Shown here: piece by piece, positions 16,753-25,137 of the stretch
How positions within the stretch are numbered: the first letter of the stretch is position 1
Layout of the letters: each line of letters starts with the position of its first letter
NCBI GenBank assembly: GCA_002840685.1
Contig: PHBU01000011.1
Location: 1-64,000, forward strand
Length of the DNA stretch: 64,000 nucleotides
DNA from: Chloroflexi bacterium HGW-Chloroflexi-6
GTDB lineage: Bacteria; Chloroflexota; Anaerolineae; Anaerolineales; Villigracilaceae
Direction: 5' to 3'
Notes under the pieces: generated by a model
Told to the model about the DNA's origin: nothing
What the model saw: only the letters and a program-made list of their open reading frames with translations
Database searches by the model: none
Position numbers and translations under genes: made by a program

Positions 16753-17013
16753 ATGGACTCAAGAGTATATGTAGGCAACCTGGCCAAGTCAACCACTCAG
16801 GCTGAAATCAACACCCTTTTCGCCCAGGCCGGGACCGTCTCAGAAGTCGAACTCATCAAAGATCGCGATAGCGGCCTGTCAAAGGGTTTTGCTTTCGTCA
16901 CCATGGGCTCGTCGGCTGAAGCTGACAAGGCTGTAGGCATGTTCCACGCCTACACCCTGGCCGAAAAAGAACTGAAAGTCAACATCGCCAAACCGCGCGT
17001 CGAGCACGCTTAA
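16753..17013 (+). CDS. RRM-domain RNA-binding protein
   Basis: 86-residue single RRM protein. RNP2 is VYVGNL (residues 5-10) and RNP1 is KGFAFVTM (about 45-52), both complete. It resembles the small RNA-binding proteins of cyanobacteria and other bacteria that are often cold-induced, but lacks a glycine-rich tail. Expected to bind single-stranded RNA in the cytoplasm. Preceded by a long possible leader and followed by a strong terminator, so monocistronic. Confidence 0.93.
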   Translation: MDSRVYVGNLAKSTTQAEINTLFAQAGTVSEVELIKDRDSGLSKGFAFVTMGSSAEADKAVGMFHAYTLAEKELKVNIAKPRVEHA

Positions 17014-17043
17014 TTCTACTCCACACACCACACGACTTTTGCG

Positions 17044-17077
17044 CCCCCCGCCCCAACCGGCGGGGGGTTCTTTTTTT
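17044..17077 (+). terminator. Intrinsic terminator of RRM gene
   Basis: CCCCCCGCC - ccaacc - GGCGGGGGG followed by TTCTTTTTTT. It abuts the stop of the convergent lipoprotein gene. Confidence 0.92.
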
Positions 17078-17951
17078 ATGGGATTATTTTCGCCAGCGCC
17101 CCGTCTGGCGCGATGATCGTCTCGAGCGCGGCGTAAGGCACAAGCACCTGCTGCATCCCGGCAGCGTAAGGGGCGACCTGGTACTCATCGAAGGTGATCA
17201 GCAGGCCGTCATAGGTCAGGTTCCAGTTAAGGTAATTTTCGGGGAGCGGGTCGGCGCCGGATTGGAAACCAGACTCAAAACCGATCTCGCGGGTGGCAAG
17301 TTCAGCCTTGCAATAGTCCGAGAGAACGGTCAGGTAATCCGCATCGGGCAGGAAGAGCGAATCGAGGCTGAGAACCTGTCCGGTTTCAAGGTCAAAGTTC
17401 AGGGTGCGGGTCAGGTGATAGGGATGGGCTGCGCCGTCGGCGTAAGCATCCACACTGAACTGGATGCTCAAAATGTCACCGGGCGGCGCCAGTTGGAGAT
17501 ACGTGACCTGGTAGAAGCTGCCCATCGCAAGCGGTTGTTCGGACAGATACTCAAACCCGGCCTTGAACTCGGCCACCAACCCTTCGACAAGCGCCACAGC
17601 CTGACGGTTAAATTCCAAGACACGCGGGTCGTCGGAGCCTTCGAGCAGGGGTGTGATGGTTTCGAGGCTGTAAACGGGAGCCTCCCCGCTTTCACTGTAG
17701 GATTCGGCGGTCAACGTCACCTGCTGGAACAAGCGCGGAGGAGAAAGCGGCGTCTCGCTTGGGATGGGGGTCACATCCGGCGGCGGGGGCAGGGTCGGCG
17801 TGGCCGGCCCTTCGGCTCCGCTCAGGGCAGGGGCGGAGGTTGAAGTTGGGATAACTGTTTCGGTCGGCGCAAACAGGGCGGGAATGGGCACCGAGACGCA
17901 GGCAAGCTGGAAGAGCAGGGCAAAGATCACAAGAGCCAGTTTACTTTTCAT
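17076..17951 (-). CDS. DUF3298-type (RsiV-like) lipoprotein
   Basis: 291-residue predicted lipoprotein: signal MKSKLALVIFALLFQLAC with lipobox Cys18, then a Thr/Pro-rich linker (residues about 30-70), then a globular domain. The domain contains a DUF4163-like part (SLETITPLLEG, YQVTYLQLAPPGDILSIQF) and a DUF3298-like part (RTLNFDLETGQVLSLDSLF, NWNLTYDGLLITFDEYQVAPYAAG). These domains occur in RsiV-type anti-sigma factors and other surface proteins. The start is the ATG overlapping the end of the MrfB-like gene by 11 nt; the longer frame upstream is out of place. The linker includes ALSGAEGPA, typical of repeat-derived inserts. Confidence 0.75.
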   Translation of the reverse strand: MKSKLALVIFALLFQLACVSVPIPALFAPTETVIPTSTSAPALSGAEGPATPTLPPPPDVTPIPSETPLSPPRLFQQVTLTAESYSESGEAPVYSLETITPLLEGSDDPRVLEFNRQAVALVEGLVAEFKAGFEYLSEQPLAMGSFYQVTYLQLAPPGDILSIQFSVDAYADGAAHPYHLTRTLNFDLETGQVLSLDSLFLPDADYLTVLSDYCKAELATREIGFESGFQSGADPLPENYLNWNLTYDGLLITFDEYQVAPYAAGMQQVLVPYAALETIIAPDGALAKIIP

Positions 17952-19179
17952 TACTTTTTCCTTCCAGGCGCGCTTTGCGGTGCTGCAACTCAACCAGCCA
18001 GTGGGCGCGGATGTAAGCCGGCAGGCCGGGGGCATTGGCCAGCTCGATGGCGGTCCCGGTCCAGCGCAGGGCCAGCAGGATGTCTTTTTGACGGTGCTCA
18101 GCGTGCTTGGCCAGTTCGACATGGGCATAGATGTGGCCCTCCCCGGCGGCGCGCTCCCACAGTTTGACGGAGGTTTCCAGATCGCCGCGGCGGCGCTGAA
18201 GGGCGGCATAACGCCGGGTCGCTTCGCCAAAACTGGCTTCGGGTAGCACGCTCTCCAGCGCGCGTTCGTACAGGCGGGCGGCGTCCTCCCATTTGCGCAG
18301 ATCTTCGAAGAGGCGCGCCAGGGCCAGGACATCCAGCCCGTGCAGTTCGGCTTCGTGCGGGTTGTCGAGCAACCCGGCCGTGTAATTGAGCAGGGCCGCC
18401 ATCGAGACCACATCGAGCGCGTTGTGGTAGAAAACACCCTTGAGCGGGGTCGGGTCGCCGCTGCGCAGGTAGTCGAAATACAGCCAGGGGATTTCGTAGC
18501 CGGGGACTTCTTCCTGTCCGCGCGGGGCGTTCATGATGTCGACTTCGAGGGCTTTCAGGGCCCGCGAAGGCAGGCGGTCGCGCCACAGGCGGCGGGCCAG
18601 CGGCAGCAGATCGATGTGGGCGAAATCGTCAAACGGGCAGGGGATGCTGTGCAGGCTGTAACGGGTTCTGAGCAGCGGCGCGTCAAAAGATTTGCCATTG
18701 AAGGTCACCAGGGCCGTGCAGGGAGCCAGGAAATCAGCCAGGGCCTCGAGCAGGGCCGGCTCTTCTTCTGGCGCGCGCATAAAGAACATCGCCAGGTGAA
18801 AATGGGCCTCGTGATAACGCGCAACGCCAACCATAAAGGCATAAGTGCCAGTTCCGCCCGAAAGGCCGCTGGTTTCGGTATCGAGAAAAGCCAGTTGCTG
18901 AGGGGCGACCCCATCCAGGCGCGGATCGTTGGCCCAGGCCGAAATCCCGCGCAGGGGCGCAGTCAACCAGATCGGCAGATCGCCGTGCTGATAGGCGGCC
19001 GGGTAGATCTTCTCAACCACAAAGGCCTGGCCACGCCGGGTCTGGATCCAGCGCCCGTCCAGAATTTCATCCAGGGGCAGGCTGGCGGCTTGGCGCGGAA
19101 TCTCAATCTGCGGCCGGATGTCGGCAGCGCCAACTTTGACGCCCAACGATTTGAGTTTATCTGCCAGGGAGGGGGACAT
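17941..19179 (-). CDS. mrfB: MrfB-like (YprB) RNase H-fold exonuclease
   Basis: 412-residue protein. The central RNase H-like 3'-5' exonuclease domain holds FLDTETSGLSGGTGTYAFMVG (Asp and Glu of the DEDD motif, about residues 94-97), TFNGKSFDAPLLRTRY and HNALDVVSMAALL. The C-terminal third is TPR-like (LARLFEDLRKWEDAARLYERAL...). This matches B. subtilis YprB/MrfB, which works with the YprA/MrfA helicase in repair of mitomycin-type DNA damage. Here it follows the MrfA-like gene by 12 nt on the same strand, the same pairing. Role by homology is repair of interstrand or bulky lesions; not tested in this lineage. Confidence 0.85.
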   Translation of the reverse strand: MSPSLADKLKSLGVKVGAADIRPQIEIPRQAASLPLDEILDGRWIQTRRGQAFVVEKIYPAAYQHGDLPIWLTAPLRGISAWANDPRLDGVAPQQLAFLDTETSGLSGGTGTYAFMVGVARYHEAHFHLAMFFMRAPEEEPALLEALADFLAPCTALVTFNGKSFDAPLLRTRYSLHSIPCPFDDFAHIDLLPLARRLWRDRLPSRALKALEVDIMNAPRGQEEVPGYEIPWLYFDYLRSGDPTPLKGVFYHNALDVVSMAALLNYTAGLLDNPHEAELHGLDVLALARLFEDLRKWEDAARLYERALESVLPEASFGEATRRYAALQRRRGDLETSVKLWERAAGEGHIYAHVELAKHAEHRQKDILLALRWTGTAIELANAPGLPAYIRAHWLVELQHRKARLEGKSNEK

Positions 19180-19191
19180 AAGAGAATTTTA

Positions 19192-21759
19192 CTATACCAG
19201 CTGCTTCAACAACGCCAGGGTCTCGGCCTTGCCGCCCAGCCCATTTTCGCCGCCCGGCCCAACGCAGGACGGACAGCCATCCTCGCACGGACAGGCGCGG
19301 ACGTGCTCCAATCCGCGCGCCAGCAGTTCCGCGTGCAGTTCGAACAGGCGCTCGCTGAAGCCGATCCCGGCCGGGACCTGGTCGTAGAGCACCAGCGAGG
19401 GCAGGCCGTTGATGGCAAAGGCCTCCGGCTCGATGTGCAGCCCGAGATCATCCGAATCGCACATCAGGAAGAGCGGCGCCAGGCTGGCGAGCACATAGCC
19501 CAGCCCGGCCAGCCCGCTGCGCACGCGGACATTGGTCTCAGCCTTCTTATGGCATTCGTGACAAAGCGTGGTCAGGTTGGACAAATTATTGGCAGCGGCC
19601 CGGGCTTTTTCGGGGTATTCCGAAGCGCGCACATCAGTGCTGCGCATGAAAAAGCGAAAGGGCGTTTTGTGATGGACATCGTGCTGGCGCTGACCCTCAG
19701 CCGCGCCGCACACCTGGCAGCGGAACCCGTCCCGGGCGCGGACGCGCTCGCGGATCTTCGGCCACTCCGGACCATAATCGTTGGGAGAATTGGTCCACAG
19801 CCCGGCCCGGCTGAGCGACTCGACAGTTTCTTCCGAAATGGAGAGCCAGTAGCCGGTCGTTTGCAGGTCGCTCGGCGGCAAATCGAGCGGCTCCTGGCCG
19901 AGGATCTCTCCGCCGACCCAGGCCCGCTTGCGGAAGCCCGTCACCTGGCTCGTGACCTGAACTTCGCCCCAGGCCTTCTGCGCTGCTTCGGCCACGACCG
20001 ACAAGACCGTGACCGAGGTTTCTTTGAGCGGCTCGGTAAAATAATCGAGCGCGACCGGGATCAGCGTTGCGCGCCCGGCTTCAAGATCAAGCTCCTGAAC
20101 ATAATACTGCTGGGCTTCGTGCAAATAAACCGCCTTGGGATGCACCATCCAGGGCGCAGATTCGCGGTCGACTTCGCCCAGCAGGCGCGGCCGGTCCTCT
20201 TCCTCGGTTTGCAGAACCACATTCTCCGGCGAAGCCGAACGCAACGAAACCGCCGCCGCGGGATAAGCTTCGGACATCCAGAAGGTTTTTTCGACTGCTT
20301 CGTGCGCCTCGCCGCCCGCAGACAAGATTTGCAGGTATTCCTGGATCGTTTCAGCCGGCAAACTGCCAAAGCCCTCGTTCACGCCGAAGGGCAGCTCGAA
20401 CAGGGCGCAGCGGATGTGGTTGAGCAGGATCAGCAAATGGTCGGGGTTGATCAAGCCCTGCTCGGGGGAGCGGCCAAACAGGTATTCGGGGTGATGGGCT
20501 AGGAACTGGTCGAGCGGGGCGGGTGAGGCCAGCAGGATCGAAACCGCCGGAGCGTCCCCACGACCGGCGCGACCGGCCTGCTGATAAGTGGAGGCCACCG
20601 AGCCGGGATAGCCCACCAGCAGGGCCGCGCCCAGCCCGCCAATGTCGATGCCCAGTTCGAGGGCGTTGGTCGCCACCACCAGGCGCACTTCGCCGGAGCG
20701 CAGTCCCTGTTCGATCTCACGCCGGTGGGCGGGCAGGTAGCCCGAGCGGTAGCCGCGGATGGCGCCCCCACCCCGACTACCCCCTCCCCGGCCCTCCCCC
20801 AAATTCGTTGAATTTGGGGGAGGGTGCAGGGTGGGGGCTGAAGGGGGAAGATAGCTGAGTAAAAATTCAACGCTGCGCCGCGAACGGGCAAAAACGACGG
20901 TCTGGACATCGGCATCCAGCAATTCCTTGCCCAGCCGGACCGCCTCCTGCACGGACGATTTGCGCAGGCCAAGGGCCTCGTCCACCACGGGCGGGTTGTA
21001 GATCAGGAAATGCTTCTCGCCGCGCGCCGAACCATCGCGCTCGATCAAGGTCAGCGGGGCTTCGATCAGGCGTCTGGCCATCTCGGCCGGGTTGCCAATC
21101 GTGGCCGAAGTCAGGATGAACTGCGGGGTCGCCCCATAAAAGGCGGCGATCCGCTTCAGACGCCGGAGCACGTTGGCAACATGTGAACCAAACACGCCGC
21201 GATAAATATGCAGTTCATCGATGACCACAAACCTGAGATTGCGGAAAAACTCACTCCAGTTGGTGTGGTGCGGCAAAATGCCGGTATGGAGCATGTCCGG
21301 GTTGGACAGGATCACGCGCGCCTTCTCGCGCACCGCTTTCCGATGGGAGGTTGGCGTATCGCCATCATAGATCGCTGCCGGTACTGAAAACTGATCGATG
21401 AGCCCGGAAAACTGATCCTGGGCCAGGGCCTTGGTCGGGTAGAGATACAAGGCGCGCGCCAGCGGATTCTCCGTCAGCGCCGCCAGAACCGGCAGGTTAT
21501 AGGCCAGGGTCTTGCCGGAGGCCGTGCCTGTCGCCAGGACGATGTTCTCGCCGCGCTGCGCCGCATCCCAGGCCTCGGCCTGGTGACTGTACAGGGCCTG
21601 GATCCCACTCTTGGCCAGCGATTCAAGCAAAGGCCGGGGAAGCTCCAGCGGCAGCGGGCGCAGATCCGCCGCCCGCGCCGGGAAAACCTGCCAGTGCGAG
21701 ACGTTCGGCGCGGTCAGTTGGTCCTGGCGCAAATGATGGAGAAAGTCATCGAAAGACAT
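19192..21759 (-). CDS. mrfA: MrfA-like DEAD/DEAH helicase with HNH insertion
   Basis: 855-residue SF2 helicase. Walker A-type ATGTASGKTLAYNLP, DELH box (VVIDELHIYRG), TSATIGNP and QQAGRAGRGDAP are present; the C-terminal DUF1998-like region has a Cys cluster (CPCEDGCPSC, about 822-832), as in B. subtilis MrfA (YprA). Two inserts stand out: a Pro/Gly-rich segment (about 305-333) encoded by a palindromic repeat, and an HNH-type domain (about 672-740: CQVCG, VHHKTPF, LCHECH). The start is set at 21759, 6 nt after TACAAT; a TTG further upstream is in frame. MrfB-like gene follows. Expected to move on 3'-tailed DNA during repair; the HNH role is unknown. Confidence 0.9.
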   Translation of the reverse strand: MSFDDFLHHLRQDQLTAPNVSHWQVFPARAADLRPLPLELPRPLLESLAKSGIQALYSHQAEAWDAAQRGENIVLATGTASGKTLAYNLPVLAALTENPLARALYLYPTKALAQDQFSGLIDQFSVPAAIYDGDTPTSHRKAVREKARVILSNPDMLHTGILPHHTNWSEFFRNLRFVVIDELHIYRGVFGSHVANVLRRLKRIAAFYGATPQFILTSATIGNPAEMARRLIEAPLTLIERDGSARGEKHFLIYNPPVVDEALGLRKSSVQEAVRLGKELLDADVQTVVFARSRRSVEFLLSYLPPSAPTLHPPPNSTNLGEGRGGGSRGGGAIRGYRSGYLPAHRREIEQGLRSGEVRLVVATNALELGIDIGGLGAALLVGYPGSVASTYQQAGRAGRGDAPAVSILLASPAPLDQFLAHHPEYLFGRSPEQGLINPDHLLILLNHIRCALFELPFGVNEGFGSLPAETIQEYLQILSAGGEAHEAVEKTFWMSEAYPAAAVSLRSASPENVVLQTEEEDRPRLLGEVDRESAPWMVHPKAVYLHEAQQYYVQELDLEAGRATLIPVALDYFTEPLKETSVTVLSVVAEAAQKAWGEVQVTSQVTGFRKRAWVGGEILGQEPLDLPPSDLQTTGYWLSISEETVESLSRAGLWTNSPNDYGPEWPKIRERVRARDGFRCQVCGAAEGQRQHDVHHKTPFRFFMRSTDVRASEYPEKARAAANNLSNLTTLCHECHKKAETNVRVRSGLAGLGYVLASLAPLFLMCDSDDLGLHIEPEAFAINGLPSLVLYDQVPAGIGFSERLFELHAELLARGLEHVRACPCEDGCPSCVGPGGENGLGGKAETLALLKQLV
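20792..20824. repeat. Perfect palindromic repeat inside mrfA
   Basis: CCCTCCCCCAAATTC - gtt - GAATTTGGGGGAGGG, 15 bp perfect arms, flanked by more C- or G-rich text (about 20762-20850). It looks like an intergenic REP-type element that landed in frame within the helicase gene. Confidence 0.8.
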
Positions 21760-21765
21760 GCGCAA

Positions 21766-21771
21766 ATTGTA
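21766..21771 (-). promoter_or_regulatory. -10 box of mrfA, leaderless
   Basis: TACAAT on the minus strand, 6 nt before the ATG at 21759. TTGATT 16 bp upstream could be the -35. It faces the divergent -10 of the M1 peptidase gene only 13 bp away. Confidence 0.5.
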
Positions 21772-21784
21772 TCTGACTTTTCAG

Positions 21785-21790
21785 TATAAT
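21785..21790 (+). promoter_or_regulatory. -10 box of M1 peptidase gene, leaderless
   Basis: TATAAT, 6 nt before the ATG at 21797, without a Shine-Dalgarno. The -35 is weak. Confidence 0.5.
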
Positions 21791-21796
21791 CAAACA

Positions 21797-23536
21797 ATGC
21801 GCAGCGACACACACAACCAGCCCGCTTCAGCCGGCTTCGCAAAAATAGCCCGGTCAGCCCGCCTTAAGCCTGCCGAAGGGTTTACGTTCCGGCAGGCCAA
21901 CAGACCAACAAACCCACCCAAACGGATTGATCTGCTTGCCGGGCGATCCAAAGTCGGGAGACTTTGGACTCCACTCGTAATCCTGCTTTTCTTGATTCTC
22001 TCAGCCTGCGCGCCCATCCTGAATGCATCCCAGCCCTACTACTTCGTCACCGCCCAAAGCGCACCGACCCTGACCCCCTTCCAGCCGGGACAGGCCACCC
22101 CCGCCCCGACCTGGCCCATCCCACCCAGTGCAACGCCCAGCCCGACCGCGGTCCCGACGCTGACGGCCACCCACGCGCCGCCGACCAGTACCGCCCTGCA
22201 ATCGGGCTTCGAGAGTACACCCGATCTACCCGAAACCCCCGCCTCGAGGAACTCGGACGAGCTGCCGACCTACAACATCAACGCCCTGTGGAATTACACG
22301 GGGCGCAGCCTGACGGTTGCCCAGGAGATCATCTACCCCAACCGCAGCACGGATACGCTCAGCACCATTTTGCTGGCGGTCAACCCCAACCTGTGGCACG
22401 GGACCTTCGCGCTCGACTCGCTGACGGTCAACGATCAGGCCATCAGCAATTACACCCTTTCCGGCCAGACCCTGACCCTGCCGCTGCCGGCTCCGCTCGC
22501 CCCCGGCGCCAGCCTGCGCATCGGTCTCACCTACAGCCTGATCCTGCCCTACAGCTCCGGCACCTTCCAAAATTTCGGCTATACCGCCCGCCAAACCAAC
22601 CTGATCGACTGGTTCCCCTTTGTGCCGCCTTATTTCTCGGGCCAGGGCTGGGTTTTGAGCGAACCCTGGACCTACGGCGAAAACTTTGCCTATCCGCTGG
22701 CAAATTTTTTCATCGGGCTCAGTTTTACCGAAGCCAGCCCGCCGACCGTCGCCGCCAGCGCCCCGGCCATCCAGCAGGGCAACATGCTGCGCTATGTTCT
22801 GCGCGGCGCGCGCACCTTCACCTTCTCGGCCAGCTATGATTTCCAGGCCACAAGCAGCGAAGAGAACGGCATCACTGTCACTTCCTATTTCTTCCCCGAA
22901 CACTACGACGCCGGCCAGCGCATCCTGCTCGAAACCCAGGCCGCCATCCGCACCTACCAGAACGCCTTCGGCCCCTATCCGCACACCAGCCTGGCGATCG
23001 TCGAGACCGACCTGAACGACGGCCTCGAATCGGATGGCCTGTACTTCCTGGCCAGCAGCTTCTATGCCAACTACGATGGCAGCGCCGCCAACGACCTGGT
23101 CATGATCGGCATTCACGAAGCCGCCCACCAGTGGTGGTTTGGCGGCGTTTCGAACGACCAGGCCCTCGAACCCTGGCTCGACGAAGCCCTGTGCACCTAT
23201 AGCGAGCACATTTTCTACGAAGAGAATTATCCCAACCTGCTCAACTGGTGGTACAACGTCCGCATCCGCTACTACGGCCCGAGCGGCTACGCCGACACCC
23301 GCATCTACAACACCAACTCCTTCCGGGGCTACGTCAACGCCGTTTACCTGCGCGGCGCGCTCTTCCTCGATGACCTGCGCGACCGCATCGGCGACGAGGC
23401 CTTTTTCGCCTTCCTGCGCGACTACTATGCCCGTCACCAGGGGCGCATCGCCACGGCCGACACCTTTTTCGCTGTTCTGGCCGATCACACCTCCAACGCT
23501 GACGATCTGATAGGCAGCTACTTCTACTACCGATGA
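21797..23536 (+). CDS. M1-family metallopeptidase lipoprotein, first copy
   Basis: 579-residue gluzincin-type protein. The zinc motif HEAAH (residues 440-444) is followed by WWFGGVSND and the distal Glu region EPWLDEALCTYSEH, as in M1 aminopeptidases. A lipobox LSAC with Cys71 follows a hydrophobic helix, so it is probably a surface lipoprotein, with a Thr/Pro linker to about residue 145. Unusually, 55 residues precede the signal helix; they are encoded by hairpin-rich sequence (21868-21968) and may be a recent addition. The start is supported by TATAAT 6 nt before the ATG. It overlaps the paralogous next gene by ATGA. Confidence 0.85.
   Translation: MRSDTHNQPASAGFAKIARSARLKPAEGFTFRQANRPTNPPKRIDLLAGRSKVGRLWTPLVILLFLILSACAPILNASQPYYFVTAQSAPTLTPFQPGQATPAPTWPIPPSATPSPTAVPTLTATHAPPTSTALQSGFESTPDLPETPASRNSDELPTYNINALWNYTGRSLTVAQEIIYPNRSTDTLSTILLAVNPNLWHGTFALDSLTVNDQAISNYTLSGQTLTLPLPAPLAPGASLRIGLTYSLILPYSSGTFQNFGYTARQTNLIDWFPFVPPYFSGQGWVLSEPWTYGENFAYPLANFFIGLSFTEASPPTVAASAPAIQQGNMLRYVLRGARTFTFSASYDFQATSSEENGITVTSYFFPEHYDAGQRILLETQAAIRTYQNAFGPYPHTSLAIVETDLNDGLESDGLYFLASSFYANYDGSAANDLVMIGIHEAAHQWWFGGVSNDQALEPWLDEALCTYSEHIFYEENYPNLLNWWYNVRIRYYGPSGYADTRIYNTNSFRGYVNAVYLRGALFLDDLRDRIGDEAFFAFLRDYYARHQGRIATADTFFAVLADHTSNADDLIGSYFYYR
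21868..21968. repeat. Hairpin-rich segment in the M1 gene 5' end
   Basis: GCCTGCCG (21868-21875) pairs with CGGCAGGC (21890-21897), and TCCAAAGTC (21947-21955) pairs with GACTTTGGA (21960-21968). Both are perfect. They encode the unusual N-terminal extension of the first M1 protein and look like repeat elements taken into coding sequence. Confidence 0.5.
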
Positions 23537-25059
23537 AAAAACTAACCCTGCTCTTTCTTTCTGGATTAATTCTGCTCACTGGCTGTCTGCCCATCCCCGA
23601 CATTGTCACCGTTACCCCGGCCCCCGCCAGCCCTCAGGCCGCCACGCTGACTCCCTTGGGAGCCGCCTCGCCGACAAACCCGCCGCAGGTGGCCCTGACC
23701 CCGCTCCCGTCAATCCCCGTCCCGAGCGCCACCGCAGCGCCAACCCCGACAGCGCCGCCCACAGCCGCGATCCTGCCTTACTATCTGATCGATGTCAGCC
23801 TGGATTACGATGCCAAAACTGTGGCCGTTGCCCAGCAGATCCGCTACACCAACCAGACCGGCACACCGCTCAACGATCTGATGCTGGCGGTCGTCCCCAA
23901 CCTGTGGACGGGCGCCTTTCGCCTCGAAAAGCTGACCATCTTCGAGCTGCTCGAACCGGAATACAAGCTGGATGGTCAGCGCCTGACCATCCAACTCCCC
24001 GACCCGCTCCCGCCGGAGGCCGAGATCACGCTCCAGATTGGCTACACGCTTGACCTACCTGAACACAATCCCAATCCCGACCCCAACCTCGTCCGCCCCG
24101 ATATTTTTGGCTATACAACCAACCAGCTCAATCTCGTCGATTGGTACCCGTTCATCGTGCCCTACGAAGAAGGCTGGCTGCTGAGTGATCCCTGGTTCTA
24201 TGGCGAACACCTGGCCTACGACCTGGCCGATTTCGATGTCAAATTGACCTTCGCCAACCCCGAGCGCGCGCCGGTCGTCGCAGCCAGCGGCCAATTCGAT
24301 GGCAATCAGTATTCACTCAAAGCCGGGCGGACCTTTGCGATGTCGATGAGTCGCGAGTACATGCTGGCCAGCGCCAACGTGGAACGGACTCAGGCCAACA
24401 GCTACTACTTCCCCTACTACGAGGCGGGCGGGAAAGCCGCCCTGGATGCCACCGTCCGCGCTGTGCAGACATTTACGCGCCTGCTTGGCCCTTACCGCCA
24501 CCAATCGCTGGCCGTCGTCCAGGGCGATTTCAACGATGGCATGGAGTATGACGGACTGTATTTCCTGCCAAATTCATTTTATAACCTGTACGATAATACC
24601 GAACGCAATTATCTGGTGATGGTTGCCGCCCACGAGACCAGCCATATGTGGTGGTTTGGCGCGGTCGGCAACGATCAGGCCAACGAGGCCTGGCTCGATG
24701 AAAGCCTGGCCACCTACAGCGAACGCCTGTTTTACGAAGACAACTATCCCAACGATGTTGATTGGTGGTGGAGTTACCGGGTCACGTTCTACGCGCCGGA
24801 AGGCAAGATCGATAATCCCGTGCCAAGCTACGGCGGATTCACTCCCTACACCAACGCCACCTACCGGCGCGGGGCGCTCTTCCTTGAAGATCTGCGCGCG
24901 CGCACCGGCGATGAAGCCTTTTTCGCTTTCCTGAAAGATTACTACACCCAGATGGCCGGCCAGCGCGCCACCCGCGCCGATTTTTTCAGGGTTTTATCCC
25001 AACACAGCACTGCCGACATCTCCGATTTGTTGATCGAATATTTCGAAAAACAACCCTAG
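23533..25059 (+). CDS. M1-family metallopeptidase lipoprotein, second copy
   Basis: 508-residue paralogue of the preceding gene. The signal peptide MKKLTLLFLSGLILLTGC has lipobox Cys18, then a Pro/Thr-rich linker to about residue 80, then an N-terminal beta domain. The zinc motif HETSH (367-371), WWFGAVGND and EAWLDESLATYSER are intact. Translation is coupled to the first copy through ATGA. Expected to release N-terminal residues from peptides outside the cell, feeding peptide uptake. No GAMEN-type exopeptidase motif was seen, so amino- versus endopeptidase activity is open. Confidence 0.87.
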   Translation: MKKLTLLFLSGLILLTGCLPIPDIVTVTPAPASPQAATLTPLGAASPTNPPQVALTPLPSIPVPSATAAPTPTAPPTAAILPYYLIDVSLDYDAKTVAVAQQIRYTNQTGTPLNDLMLAVVPNLWTGAFRLEKLTIFELLEPEYKLDGQRLTIQLPDPLPPEAEITLQIGYTLDLPEHNPNPDPNLVRPDIFGYTTNQLNLVDWYPFIVPYEEGWLLSDPWFYGEHLAYDLADFDVKLTFANPERAPVVAASGQFDGNQYSLKAGRTFAMSMSREYMLASANVERTQANSYYFPYYEAGGKAALDATVRAVQTFTRLLGPYRHQSLAVVQGDFNDGMEYDGLYFLPNSFYNLYDNTERNYLVMVAAHETSHMWWFGAVGNDQANEAWLDESLATYSERLFYEDNYPNDVDWWWSYRVTFYAPEGKIDNPVPSYGGFTPYTNATYRRGALFLEDLRARTGDEAFFAFLKDYYTQMAGQRATRADFFRVLSQHSTADISDLLIEYFEKQP

Positions 25060-25137
25060 CCCGTCAGAAAGAAGAAAGCGAACCGCAAAGATCGACAGGT
25101 ATCGCGCACTTTGCAGTTCGTAAGCTCTTCCAAAAAA

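Noticed and set aside
18340-20502. 720-codon plus-strand frame
   Set aside because: Antisense to mrfB and mrfA, which have clear motifs; no Shine-Dalgarno or domain found.
22226-23488. 420-codon minus-strand frame
   Set aside because: Antisense to the first M1 peptidase gene; Gly/Val-rich shadow.
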